DNA of 64,000 bases, from the NCBI RefSeq assembly GCF_963678635.1, contig NC_087068.1, forward strand, positions 55,708,467 through 55,772,466, in the 5' to 3' direction. The notes beneath the pieces were generated by a model, which ran no database searches, had not been told where the DNA came from, and saw nothing but the letters and a program-made list of their open reading frames with translations. The translations under genes and the position numbers were made by a program. The stretch comes from Symsagittifera roscoffensis. Its lineage: Eukaryota > Xenacoelomorpha > Acoela > Convolutidae. This document shows, piece by piece, positions 11,141 to 20,561 of this stretch (its first letter is position 1; every line of letters begins with the position of its first letter).

Positions 11141-13729
11141 TTACAAATTCAAGGGCTTAGTATGTATTCCATCATTAAGTACCTCCCTTTTCGGGTAAAA
11201 GTAACTGAGTCTTTTTTTAGTTTGTTCATTTGTTCCAACTAAATGGTTGGAAGTTTTGAATCCGCGATTGGTCGACTTCAAATTTACAGCTTTGTCAAGA
11301 ACTCGTCCGGGTTTAGACATTGGTCCATCCCCAGTGTCTTCTAGCGTTCTTTTGTTGAGCCCTTTGCTGCTAAATTTGAATTTGTCGCTCTTACTATCAT
11401 AGCAGCAATACGTCTTGCTGCACAGGCACAACATTTCAGTACAGCGAAATTCTTCTTTGAATAATCCAGGTTCTCGTTTGTCATGCTTTTTGTGAACAAC
11501 GCAGCATGTACGTGGAAAAAAATTCTTATCTGCATCAGCTATGAAGTCATCTCTACAATCATTTCGACGAATAAGTGTCCACTGAGCTTTCTTCTCTGGT
11601 AAAATACAATCGTCCAGGTTATCTTCTGCTAATGCTAGATACAAAGAGTCCGTATCCATCTCCAACTCCTCGAATTTATTCTCATCGCAATACTTGTGGA
11701 AGAAGTTGTAGTATAACTCCAACATTCTAAGTTTGGCGTATTGAAGAATGAAAAAACCTACAATAATTGGTTCTCTATGTTCAATTGTTGACTTCAATAG
11801 TTCTACTTCATATAAGTCCTTTTTTACAATATTCAATCGCTTGAAAAACTTCTCATTTATTGCTTTGTGTGTCTTCTCATCGCCGAGATATTTGGTTATC
11901 GTGTGTCTGGATCTGTCCATAATTTGATAACCGTACGAACTGTTACCGAGAAGCTTCATCGTCTCAGCAACAACTCCAGAATGTGGATTCTCGTCTCCTT
12001 CTCGTCGAGCATCAACAACAGATTGAACAAATTTGTTGAAACATTTCCTAGGTGTGTACTCAACAAATCGATAAATTTTTGTACATTGAAGTCCAAGACT
12101 TAGATAGAAGTTAAGAAGAGGTGTGATGATTGTACCATTTTCTAATTTAAAACTGGAAATCAACATTCGTTGTGGGTTTTTCAGCAAATCGTTATCTTCG
12201 GCATAGTTTTTCATGTATTCTCCAATATCGTTTCGGGAGACGTCAATGTTTTTGAATATTGGAGGAAAATTTGAAAATGTAGGCTTCAACTCAGCAGGAA
12301 CTATTAAATCGCATTGCACATAACCAAAAAGAGATCTGTTCTTTATTTTTTCAACTAAAGAATCAGTAGACAGAGGTCTTTTGTAAGGAAAATTTGTCTT
12401 GACATGATTCTTGATTGACGAATCTGTTTTGAAATGCTTCCACCATTCACACTCCCACATTTCCTGAATTTTGTAACCTCTTTCTTTTATGTACTCTCGT
12501 CTCAACTCATCCATTTCTCGCTTCTCACTTCCCCTTTCAATATCTTGTTCTGACAACGATGGACGGGTTTCTTGACATGAGCAGAAATGATAGTAGCAAC
12601 CCATAGCTTCAAATACTGTTTTACAGTGATTACAGTAACCATCAACATGAAAACAGTCAATTTTTTTCTGCTTTCCGGTTGTGTAAAAACTCTGAATTTT
12701 ACACTCTGGTCTCAATTCTTGATAAAAGGACATAACCATGTTCCCGAAATTTCTTGTTTTGTTATTTCTAGCTTTAAAACAATCAGTTTCAGAGTCATAC
12801 TCCCATCTTGTGTAAAGTCCGGTTGGCATCTCTTGACACATTGAGAATGGATATAATTGGCTAGCGTCAATTCCAACTATTGTCTTACAAATATTTGACG
12901 AGTTACGAATATAAGTTTGATCGACAACAGCTTTTCGCGTAAAAACTATTGATGGACCACCAGTCATGTCTTCTCTAATTTTCTCACATAAATCTTTATC
13001 TCCTTCAAAGAACGGGTAAAATTTGTGATTTGTCGACTTGTGTAAGCAGATATTTGCAAGATTTGGAAGCGTGCATCCCAGTTTCAGCATGTCATTTCTC
13101 TTATCATGGTAAAACTCGATCATTTTTTGCATAGCTTCAAGAGTAGGAACAACATCTTTGTTGCTGTACCATCGTAAGAAGTCTTTGAAAGCAATCATGC
13201 TTTGTTGTTCCCAGATGTTTTTCAAATACGAGTAATTTTCAAAACCTGTTGGTGGAATTGATTGAATACGCAACTTTTTCAGCGCACTTTGTTGATCAAG
13301 TCCTCCATTAACCAGTTTTTGGTAATCGTTGAAATCTTTCTCGAGAGGGTTGTGGTTTCTCAGTTTGCTGAAAAAGGTTTCATATGGAGGCAACTCCGTA
13401 CAGTCAAGCTTGTCTGGACTGTCAAACCATTCGTAAGGGAAAAAACCTTTGGTCTCACTTGCTTTATAGGCTTTCAGAAACGAATCCAATGTTTTTGCCC
13501 CTCCAAGAAATTTCATTATGTCCAAAAACTGAACATCTCCAAATTTGAATGATATGAAGTCATTTGCTTTTTTAATGACTGTTGGTTCGGTTTCTTTATC
13601 ACATATAAGGTATGGAATCAAATAAGATTTGATAAGGTTCAGATCGTATCTGCCGCTATTGAAACCGAACACCGGTAAGGTATTAACATAGCGCTCTAAA
13701 TGCAGTTTCAAGTCGATCAACTGATTTTT
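11141..13729 (-). CDS. Polinton protein-primed DNA polymerase B, C-terminal part (second frame)
   Basis: This frame carries the rest of the exonuclease and the polymerase. Counting from the first residues after the shift: Exo II is near residues 18-31 (GFNSGRYDLNLIK), Exo III near 185-192 (YSNKDVVP), polymerase motif A near 284-293 (IDASQLYPFS, catalytic Asp 285), motif B near 588-598 (KLLGNSSYGY), and motif C near 688-693 (MDTDSLY, Asp 689/691). A Cys/His-rich insert (DGYCNHC...CSC, then EMWECEW) lies between motifs A and B. All catalytic residues are present. The product would copy the element by protein-primed synthesis. There is no ATG at the frame's start; it continues the frame at 13,717-15,492, from which it is offset by one base at an A6 run (T6 on the plus strand, 13,725-13,730). 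Confidence 0.93.
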   Translation of the reverse strand, partial: KNQLIDLKLHLERYVNTLPVFGFNSGRYDLNLIKSYLIPYLICDKETEPTVIKKANDFISFKFGDVQFLDIMKFLGGAKTLDSFLKAYKASETKGFFPYEWFDSPDKLDCTELPPYETFFSKLRNHNPLEKDFNDYQKLVNGGLDQQSALKKLRIQSIPPTGFENYSYLKNIWEQQSMIAFKDFLRWYSNKDVVPTLEAMQKMIEFYHDKRNDMLKLGCTLPNLANICLHKSTNHKFYPFFEGDKDLCEKIREDMTGGPSIVFTRKAVVDQTYIRNSSNICKTIVGIDASQLYPFSMCQEMPTGLYTRWEYDSETDCFKARNNKTRNFGNMVMSFYQELRPECKIQSFYTTGKQKKIDCFHVDGYCNHCKTVFEAMGCYYHFCSCQETRPSLSEQDIERGSEKREMDELRREYIKERGYKIQEMWECEWWKHFKTDSSIKNHVKTNFPYKRPLSTDSLVEKIKNRSLFGYVQCDLIVPAELKPTFSNFPPIFKNIDVSRNDIGEYMKNYAEDNDLLKNPQRMLISSFKLENGTIITPLLNFYLSLGLQCTKIYRFVEYTPRKCFNKFVQSVVDARREGDENPHSGVVAETMKLLGNSSYGYQIMDRSRHTITKYLGDEKTHKAINEKFFKRLNIVKKDLYEVELLKSTIEHREPIIVGFFILQYAKLRMLELYYNFFHKYCDENKFEELEMDTDSLYLALAEDNLDDCILPEKKAQWTLIRRNDCRDDFIADADKNFFPRTCCVVHKKHDKREPGLFKEEFRCTEMLCLCSKTYCCYDSKSDKFKFSSKGLNKRTLEDTGDGPMSKPGRVLDKAVNLKSTNRGFKTSNHLVGTNEQTKKRLSYFYPKREVLNDGIHTKPLNL

Positions 13730-15492
13730 TGAATTCTCAAGAATTGTGTTGACATGTCATCTTCGTCGCCATCCTCAACACATTCATCTTCATAATCGAA
13801 AACTTCTAGTCTTTTAGTTAAAGTTCTAGCATTAAGCTTACCAAAGATCTTTTTGACTCGATCATTGACAGTGTTTTCGATTTCTTGAAACTTGGTTCTC
13901 ATTTGTAGTTTACTTTTTTCAGCCAGAAGTTCCAAGCTGGAAACAAAAGCAATTATTAGAAGTTCTGGATCTTTTTCACACAAGAAAATTGGAGCATCTT
14001 GCAGATTTGAAGATATTGATACGGAAATAGGGACATGTTTTCCAATCCAAGTAGTTGTTTCAGTTGCTTTCAATTCTTCTGTGGGAACACAAATCGATTC
14101 GAAGTCAAAAACTGCAACATTGCTAAACAATTTCTGATCTTCAGTGTAGGGAATGTTGAAGCCATCCAATTTCTCGAATATTGTTTCCCGTAGTGTGTAC
14201 GCATTTTTGGGATAAATATGTCGCACTCGATCTTTACAAGTTAGAAGATGTCGGTTGAAGTTGTCTGATCTGTTGAAGAAACAGTCACAGCTAGGACATC
14301 GAAAACACTTGAAGAAGGAAACAATATCATTCGTGTGAATAATATGGTTGTTGAATCTTAGCAATTTCACCGTTTTTTCAAATTTTCCAATACTTCGCCT
14401 GACTAATTCTCCAACATATTCTCCTTCTTGAATATCAAAATCGTAAATGAATAAGTTTCGTTCAACTATTCCCTCTACAACAGGTAAATCATCGATTGAC
14501 ACTCCACGAAAATTCTTCGGATCGTATCCCGATTTTGATATAAACTCTGTAAACAGCTGAGATGTATGAGCATCGAGGTTACTATGACCATGCAAATACA
14601 TTGTTAACGCACGGAAAAGACAAAGATGATCTTTGTATGGTTGTTTATCTTTGTCCGATAAAAGACAGTTTACTTGCGTATGTCGTAGTAAAGGTTCAGG
14701 CAACACAGAGTCTGGACATCCCATTGGGATGTTTTTCAGTAGTGCAGCAAAAATAGTAACATTTGTGATCAACTTGAACCTCCCTTTTGTGTTCTGACGT
14801 TCTTGGGTGCATTGCTCCACGATATCAAACTTTTCAACTTTTCCTTGGATTGTAATCAAATCCGCTTTAGTACACAGTAAATGCGATTTTTCGAACAAAG
14901 TATTGTTTTCGTGTGCATAGTAATACCGATATTCTCCCGTTTCGACATTACGGAGAACAAATTCAAGAGCAATATTGATTTTTGCAGCGGAATCTAGCTT
15001 GTTAAAGACTTCTTCAAGCTTCTCGTTGATAATCTTGGTATCTAACTTTGACATTTGAAAGTTAAATACCTTATGCCTCCCATTCTCCATCTCAGTATCC
15101 ACCAAGAAATGCTGACAAGCACTCAACTCCTCTTTGAGTTTCTCTCCATCTTCCCCTTCCTCCTCCACAATCTTGTTCAAGTCTGCCACCGTATCACTTG
15201 GTTTCCGTTGTTTCGCCCCATGTTCTTTTCTCCGATGTTGTTGGAGAGAGTAGTAATTCGGAAACTCCTGCTCACAAGACGAGCAAACCTTTGATTGCTT
15301 GGAAGTTGATGGAGCATGTTTTTTGGCCACGTGATAATTCATTTCTTGTTTATTGTAAGTGAAATACTTACAATCAGGACAAGAAATAATCCCCGCTTGA
15401 CAGCTTTTGCGGTGTCGAGCCGCATCGGCCCTCCTGTACTCTTTACCACAATCCTCGCATTTCACTTTCTCATTCCTGTTGAGTGCTGGCAT
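13717..15492 (-). CDS. Polinton DNA polymerase B, N-terminal part with zinc fingers and Exo I
   Basis: The first ATG is at 15,492 (MPALNRNEK); upstream the frame lacks an ATG. Residues 12-31, 38-59 and 70-91 form three zinc fingers (C2HC, then two C2H2). A further CPSC...H...C finger lies just before the exonuclease. The Exo I motif FDFES (Asp and Glu of the 3'-5' exonuclease) is near residue 463. The frame runs into a TGA at 13,717-13,719 just after an A6 run; the polymerase continues in the -1 frame. This is a frameshift mutation, an undercalled homopolymer, or recoding. N-terminal zinc fingers suggest DNA or protein contacts during priming, which is an inference. Confidence 0.9.
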   Translation of the reverse strand: MPALNRNEKVKCEDCGKEYRRADAARHRKSCQAGIISCPDCKYFTYNKQEMNYHVAKKHAPSTSKQSKVCSSCEQEFPNYYSLQQHRRKEHGAKQRKPSDTVADLNKIVEEEGEDGEKLKEELSACQHFLVDTEMENGRHKVFNFQMSKLDTKIINEKLEEVFNKLDSAAKINIALEFVLRNVETGEYRYYYAHENNTLFEKSHLLCTKADLITIQGKVEKFDIVEQCTQERQNTKGRFKLITNVTIFAALLKNIPMGCPDSVLPEPLLRHTQVNCLLSDKDKQPYKDHLCLFRALTMYLHGHSNLDAHTSQLFTEFISKSGYDPKNFRGVSIDDLPVVEGIVERNLFIYDFDIQEGEYVGELVRRSIGKFEKTVKLLRFNNHIIHTNDIVSFFKCFRCPSCDCFFNRSDNFNRHLLTCKDRVRHIYPKNAYTLRETIFEKLDGFNIPYTEDQKLFSNVAVFDFESICVPTEELKATETTTWIGKHVPISVSISSNLQDAPIFLCEKDPELLIIAFVSSLELLAEKSKLQMRTKFQEIENTVNDRVKKIFGKLNARTLTKRLEVFDYEDECVEDGDEDDMSTQFLRIQKIS

Positions 15493-15525
15493 CTGAAAAA
15501 AAGTGGGATTTTTAGTGTGTATCAA

Positions 15526-15977
15526 AATTAATTAAGAATACGGGGTACGTACAAAATTGGGAGATTTAAAATGTTCCAAAAAATTTAATAAAAATAATTT
15601 TTACCTACTTTGAATTGTTAAAAATATTTGAAATTTATTTCAAGTAGTTATACAAAGTATAGACCAGTTGCTTTTAACGTAAAAGAAAATCAGAATGAAA
15701 TAAGTTTTTTTTTTGCTTTTTATTAGAGAAAATCAACCAATCAGAATTGAGTATTTTTTTTAGTAACACTGTTTGTTGGAAATCAACTAATCAGAATTCA
15801 GCTTTTTCTAAAAGTGAACTGTTTATTATTTAAAAAACAAACCTTAATCATTATTTGAAAAATAACTATCAAAAAACATTTGAGCTTCCTCGAGTTACTT
15901 TACAAGAAAAAGGAAAAAATTCCAATTGATTTTCTTATTGATGAAATAGATGTTGACTCTTACTTTTTTCATAATTT
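15526..15977. promoter_or_regulatory. Polymerase promoter and intergenic region with CCAAT-like direct repeats
   Basis: About 450 bases separate the polymerase start (minus) from the plus-strand genes. An 18-base element AATCAACCAATCAGAATT at 15,731-15,748 recurs with one change at 15,781-15,798, a spacing of exactly 50 bases; the first contains CCAAT. This looks like a bidirectional control region. Between 15,850 and 16,017 a further plus-strand frame (LIDEIDVDSYFFHNFW) is protein-like and may be the broken 5' part of the next gene. Confidence 0.4.
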
Positions 15978-16448
15978 TTGGACGTCTTTTTTGTACAAAA
16001 TAGAGTTATCCGACTAAGTAAAGGTCTCTTCAGAGAAACTTATTCAATCAAAGAGTTGACTTTTGATTCACATATTGCGTATCAAAGTTTTAAACTTACA
16101 GCTGAATTACACCTCACAAGGAAAGAAATTTTGTTTATTCTCGAGAATTTGAAATTGATCAAAAAGTCGTACGATAATATATCAAAAACTCTTTTTATCC
16201 CCTATCCAAAACCCAAATTTGTAAAAACAGCTCAGCAAAATTCTTTATTCCTTCATTTCTTTAAAGATTTTCAAAGTTCAAAATCTTGCTTGATTCGGTT
16301 TGGAATCAGATTTCCAGAAGTCTGCTTTGAAAAATTCGTCAAGTTTGAGTTATCCTCCCAAATTTACATAAAAATTAAAGAACTTGACTATCTACTCAAA
16401 AATCAGCAATTTCTCATTGATTACATACAAAAAATTCAATTAACTTGA
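15978..16448 (+). pseudogene. Polinton protein of unknown function, 5' end broken
   Basis: About 155 codons are open (RLSKGLFRETYSIKELTF... to ...YLLKNQQFLIDYIQKIQLT) with a mix of helical and hydrophobic residues and a normal stop (TGA 16,446-16,448). The frame contains no ATG. A protein-like frame at about 15,860-16,017, shifted by one base, ends just as this one starts, which suggests a frameshift within one gene. The stop overlaps the start of the next small gene (TGATG), typical of compact virus-like genomes. No family is recognised. Confidence 0.5.
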
Positions 16449-16606
16449 TGAAAAAAGTTGCAGAGATGTTACTTTTATTAATTTTGTTTCTTTTGTTACT
16501 TATATCAGCAATATTTCTTATTTTTACTGCAAACAACTTTTGGTCATTTATTTTTGCAATTGCTTTTGTGTATATTTTTACTTATTTGGAAGATTTAAGT
16601 CCTTAA
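16448..16606 (+). CDS. 52-residue double-spanning membrane protein
   Basis: ATG at 16,448 overlaps the preceding stop by one base. The product has a short Lys-containing N-terminus (MKKVAEM), then two very hydrophobic segments at residues 8-26 and 30-44, split by TANNFW, and an acidic end (YLEDLSP). It is likely a small membrane protein of the particle or of the infected-cell membrane; no homologue is recalled. Overlap, ATG and stop all fit a real gene, but size limits certainty. Confidence 0.5.
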   Translation: MKKVAEMLLLLILFLLLLISAIFLIFTANNFWSFIFAIAFVYIFTYLEDLSP

Positions 16607-16617
16607 AAGCGTCTTCT

Positions 16618-16752
16618 GATTGGATACGACAACTAGAACAAAAATGAACGTTTTTGTGATTGGAAACGGCAAAATCCAAAATGGAGCTTTGTTTCCGATT
16701 GGATACGACTTTTATCCAAGAATCCCATAAAAGGAAGCTGAAATCTGATTGG
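16618..16752. promoter_or_regulatory. Cluster of four inverted CCAAT boxes (GATTGG)
   Basis: GATTGG occurs at 16,618, 16,658, 16,697 and 16,747, three times within the longer GATTGGAYACGAC. Spacings are 40, 39 and 50 bases, near multiples of a helical turn. The cluster lies about 180 bases upstream of the ATG at 16,931. GATTGG is the reverse of CCAAT, the binding core of NF-Y, so this is a plausible promoter array; function is inferred. Confidence 0.5.
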
Positions 16753-16930
16753 ACACGACTACAATCCAAATAAGGAAAATCAATTCTGAATGGTTAAACC
16801 CACACAGTCGAGTTGAAGGTACCCCTAACTCCTAACTAAAAATCATTTTATTTTCGACTTAACTACCGTCAGCTACCTCCTTTCTCAACTCTTTCTTGTT
16901 TTTACTCTTTAACTCAATTTATTGCTCAAA

Positions 16931-17419
16931 ATGATCTTCTCAGTGCAAAACAGCAACCTCATGTTTTCTGTAGAATTTTCACCTGATTTAGTACAAATTC
17001 AAGTTCGAGAAACAGTCTCTGGAGTTTTTCTGGCACGAATGGATATCCCAATCCAAGTCTGGCACATGGTGGAAGTGATGCAAAGGGATTTCAACGAACA
17101 TCATATGATGCAAGTTCCCATCACAGAGAACCAACTTGGAACAATGCAAATGATGGGGGAAGTTTCTGATCATGTGGGAATGAACTATCCCGAGGTTCCG
17201 GACTCAAGATTTGTGGCTCAACCAGTCGACGACTTCCTCTTTCCTTGGGAGGAGGAAGGATCAGTTGAAAACCCCATCACAATAGATGAAGATGAGGGAT
17301 TCTCAGAAACAATGACGCCTCAAAACACTCCTCCACAACAACCACCAGCAATGGAACCTCGTCCAGCTCTGCGTTCTATAGAGAACCTCCAGAACTCTTC
17401 TGCTGCTCGACAGATTTGA
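16931..17419 (+). CDS. Polinton acidic protein of unknown function with a SUMO-interacting-like motif
   Basis: ATG at 16,931 gives 162 residues. The N-terminal about 60 residues form alternating hydrophobic strands (LMFSVEFSPDLVQIQVRE, VFLARMDIPIQVWHMV), suggesting a small beta-rich domain. The middle is Met/His-rich. The C-terminal half is acidic and disordered: FLFPWEEEGSVENP, then PITIDEDEGF, then a Gln/Pro stretch. PITIDEDE fits the hydrophobic core plus acidic run of SUMO-interacting motifs. The last 70 residues are duplicated at 18,682-18,892. It is downstream of the CCAAT cluster. No family is recognised. Confidence 0.6.
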   Translation: MIFSVQNSNLMFSVEFSPDLVQIQVRETVSGVFLARMDIPIQVWHMVEVMQRDFNEHHMMQVPITENQLGTMQMMGEVSDHVGMNYPEVPDSRFVAQPVDDFLFPWEEEGSVENPITIDEDEGFSETMTPQNTPPQQPPAMEPRPALRSIENLQNSSAARQI

Positions 17420-18594
17420 TTAAATGTTTTTGTAAATAAAGGTTGTTTGGTTTTGACTTCGTTTTCTGTAATTAATTTCTTCAATTTCATTTTAATTATG
17501 AGAATAGATGAGAGGTTCAAGGTAAACCATTGAAAAACAATTAGAACTTAGTTAAGTGCTCCGAACTCGCACACATGTTAAAAAATTTGATTAATTTTTG
17601 CACAAAAATTCGGAAAAACACTAGAAAAACTGTACACAATTAAAAAGTTACCTAATCGATATTGCATCTTGTACACACTTTTAAGCTTTTGTAGAAAAAA
17701 TTGAAACACTTTTTCGCAATTTGTCGAAAAAAAGTAAAACACTTTTCGCATTTTGTCGAAAAAAGTAAAACACTTTTCGCATTTTGTCGAAAAAATTGAA
17801 ATATTTTTCGCATTTTATCGAAAAAAGTAAAACATTTTTCGCATTTTGTCGAAAAAATTGAAACACTTCGCATTTTATCGAAAAAAGTAAAACACTTTTC
17901 GCATTTTGTCGAAAAAATTGAAACACTTTTTGCATTTTATCGAAAAAAGTAAAACACTTTTCGCTTTTTGTAGAAAAAATTGAAACATTTTTTGCATTTG
18001 TAGTGAAAAAGTGAAACACTTTTTGCATCTTGTTAAAAAAAGTAAAACACTTTTCGCATCTTCTCAAAAAAGTTGAAACACTTTTCGCATTATGTCAAAA
18101 AATTTGAAACACTTATTACAACTTGTTAAAAAAATTGAAATGTTTTTTGCAACTTTTCGAAAATCAAAAGAAATCTTACATCTTTCTTACATGTTTGAAA
18201 TTTTTTTTGCAAATGTTTTTGACAACGGTGATTTTTTTTCGGTAAATAATGGTAACTTTGTAAACATATGAGTGAAAATAGATGGAATATCAGAAGTTTT
18301 TTATTAAAAAATTGACATGATCACTATTTACAAATCCATAACCATCAATAAAACAGTCAATTATTTTTAACAAATCATGTTCATATTTTGAGTTTTGTAC
18401 TTTACGAACTCTTTCTAGAAAAGCTGAACCAATAGTTTGTGTGGAAGCTAGTTTCTGGTTAGAACATAAATAGTGACGTTTGAATTTTTTGCGTAACAGT
18501 CTTTTCTTTGCAACACTTGGCATTTTTTCTGCTCCTTTCCATTTCAAATTGTGATGAACAGCGCGGTCAAGTTGATTGAAAACTTCGCCAGTTG
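17208..18594. repeat. Internal Polinton duplication, copy 1
   Basis: This segment is repeated at 18,681-20,052 with an offset of 1,473 bases (1,458 after a 15-base deletion in copy 2). It holds the 3' end of the 162-residue gene, a 31-bp minisatellite and the 3' part of a minus-strand gene. Few substitutions separate the copies, so the event is recent. Confidence 0.9.
17690..18165. repeat. 31-bp minisatellite, copy 1
   Basis: Units of about 31 bases pair into 62-base dimers, alternating TCGAAAAAAGTAAAACAC with TCGAAAAAATTGAAACAC and joined by TTTTCGCATTTTRT. The minus strand reads as KCFTFFDKM...QFFRQNAKSV repeats with no sign of a real gene. It separates the convergent 3' ends of the flanking genes. 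Confidence 0.85.
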
Positions 18595-18631
18595 TTTGTG
18601 GCTCAACCATCCTTGTTTGTGGCTCATCCAT
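18290..18631 (-). pseudogene. 5'-truncated duplicate of the minus-strand gene at 19,748-20,347
   Basis: The C-terminal about 100 residues (from TGEVFNQLDRAVHHNLKW to the stop at 18,290) match the gene at 19,748-20,347 almost exactly. The N-terminal half is missing and replaced by junction sequence. The upstream start is therefore artificial and the copy is probably dead. Confidence 0.8.
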
Positions 18632-18680
18632 TTCAAATTGTGATGAACAGCGCGGTCAAGTTGATTGAAAACTTCGTCGT
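18595..18680. other. Scrambled junction between the two duplication copies
   Basis: This 86-base junction contains two partial copies of TTTGTGGCTCA and a second copy of the segment from ATTTCAAATTGTG to GAAAACTTCG. Such short patches copied from both flanks are typical of template switching during replication-based repair. Confidence 0.75.
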
Positions 18681-18681
18681 G

Positions 18682-18892
18682 ATTTGTGGCTCAACCAGTC
18701 GACGACTTCCTCTTTCCTTGGGAGGAGGAAGGATCAGTTGAAAACCCCATCACAATAGATGAAGATGAGGGATTCTCAGAAACAATGACGCCTCAAAACA
18801 CTCCTCCACAACAACCACCAGCAATGGAACCTCGTCCAGCTCTGCGTTCTATAGAGAACCTCCAGAACTCTTCTGCTGCTCGACAGATTTGA
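18682..18892 (+). pseudogene. 5'-truncated duplicate of the 162-residue acidic protein
   Basis: The last about 70 codons of the gene at 16,931-17,419, including PITIDEDEGF, are repeated without an ATG or the N-terminal domain. It arose with the 1.47 kb duplication. Confidence 0.8.
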
Positions 18893-19162
18893 TTAAATGT
18901 TTTTGTAAATAAAGGTTGTTTGGTTTTGACTTCGTTTTCTGTAATTAATTTCTTCAATTTCATTTTAATTATGAGAATAGATGAGAGGTTCAAGGTAAAC
19001 CATTGAAAAACAATTAGAACTTAGTTAAGTGCTCCGAACTCGCACACATGTTAAAAAATTTGATTAATTTTTGCACAAAAATTCGGAAAAACACTAGAAA
19101 AACTGTACACAATTAAAAAGTTACCTAATCGATATTGCATCTTGTACACACTTTTAAGCTTT

Positions 19163-19625
19163 TGTAGAAAAAATTGAAACACTTTTTCGCAATTTGTCGA
19201 AAAAAAGTAAAACACTTTTCGCATTTTGTCGAAAAAAGTAAAACACTTTTCGCATTTTGTCGAAAAAATTGAAATATTTTTCGCATTTTATCGAAAAAAG
19301 TAAAACATTTTTCGCATTTTGTCGAAAAAATTGAAACACTTCGCATTTTATCGAAAAAAGTAAAACACTTTTCGCATTTTGTCGAAAAAATTGAAACACT
19401 TTTTGCATTTTATCGAAAAAAGTAAAACACTTTTCGCTTTTTGTAGAAAAAATTGAAGTAGTGAAAAAGTGAAACACTTTTTGCATCTTGTTAAAAAAAG
19501 TAAAACACTTTTCGCATCTTCTCAAAAAAGTTGAAACACTTTTCGCATTATGTCAAAAAAATTGAAACACTTATTACAACTTGTTAAAAAAATTGAAATG
19601 TTTTTTGCAACTTTTCGAAAATCAA
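19163..19625. repeat. 31-bp minisatellite, copy 2
   Basis: This is the duplicate of the minisatellite at 17,690-18,165, 15 bases shorter at one unit. It again lies between convergent gene ends. Confidence 0.85.
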
Positions 19626-19747
19626 AAGAAATCTAACATCTTTCTTACATGTTTGAAATTTTTTTTGCAAATTTTTTTGACAACGGTGATTTTTTTTCGG
19701 TAAATAATGGTAACTTTGTAAACATATGAGTGAAAATAGATGGAATA

Positions 19748-20347
19748 TCAGAAGTTTTTTATTAAAAAATTGACATGATCACTATTTACAAATCCATAAC
19801 CATCAATAAAACAGTCAATTATTTTTAACAAATCATGTTCATATTTTGAGTTTTGTACTTTACGAACTCTTTCTAGAAAAGCTGAACCAATAGTTTGTGT
19901 GGAAGCTAGTTTCTGGTTAGAACATAAATAGTGACGTTTGAATTTTTTGCGTAACAGTCTTTTCTTTGCAACACTTGGCATTTTTTCTGCTCCTTTCCAT
20001 TTCAAATTGTGATGAACAGCGCGGTCAAGTTGATTGAAAACTTCGCCAGTTGATGAAATAACATTCGAATAAAATCTGTATTTGTACAGAGTGTAAAGAC
20101 AATCGATAATTTGGTATGTGAAATGAAAATTACCCAATCGTTGCAAAATTTGATCGAAAGATGAACCAATCAGAAGTATGTGGAACTTACAATTTTCCAA
20201 AGAACAGTAAGAATTGTGGGTAGAGACACAAAAATTATTGGTTACTATATACTTTTCGTAAAAATCACTGGAAACGGAAATAAATAGCGATTTTTGACAA
20301 TACTCTGAATAAAAGCTGGGAAGAGCTTGACACATAGCTGCAGCCAT
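19748..20347 (-). CDS. Polinton protein of unknown function (199 residues)
   Basis: A true ATG at 20,345-20,347 (MAAAMCQALPSFYSEYC) opens 199 residues. The N-terminal half is Cys/Tyr/Phe-rich and probably folded. The middle is strongly basic (KKRLLRKKFKRHY, residues about 128-140), which suggests nucleic-acid binding or a nuclear signal. The C-terminus is helical. It diverges from the plus-strand gene at 20,562 across about 200 bases, suggesting a shared promoter. A truncated duplicate lies at 18,290-18,631. No family is recognised. Confidence 0.6.
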   Translation of the reverse strand: MAAAMCQALPSFYSEYCQKSLFISVSSDFYEKYIVTNNFCVSTHNSYCSLENCKFHILLIGSSFDQILQRLGNFHFTYQIIDCLYTLYKYRFYSNVISSTGEVFNQLDRAVHHNLKWKGAEKMPSVAKKRLLRKKFKRHYLCSNQKLASTQTIGSAFLERVRKVQNSKYEHDLLKIIDCFIDGYGFVNSDHVNFLIKNF

Positions 20348-20561
20348 CTGAAACTATGATTTTTGCTGAGAATTGTGGATTTATATAGGAACACTAACAC
20401 CTACACAATTCCATATTTGCAAATTTCCCTCAAAAATTCCAATTATAGTTCTATGTCCTTTTATGGTTCAGTGAATGACTCATATTGTTTACTTTCAATT
20501 TCATTTAATCTCAAAATCATTTCTCTCATTTCTCTTCATCTGATCAGTCTGTTCTTCAAAA

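Larger units (their letters stand above)
18681..20052. repeat. Internal Polinton duplication, copy 2
   Basis: This is a near-identical copy of 17,208-18,594, with a 15-base deletion near 19,456 and a few single-base changes. Its right end continues into the intact minus-strand gene, so this copy holds the original 3' neighbour and copy 1 the original 5' neighbour. Confidence 0.9.

Noticed and set aside
17681-18067. Minus-strand frame of KCFTFFDKM repeats
   Set aside because: This is translation of the A-rich minisatellite; composition and repeat frame changes argue against a gene.
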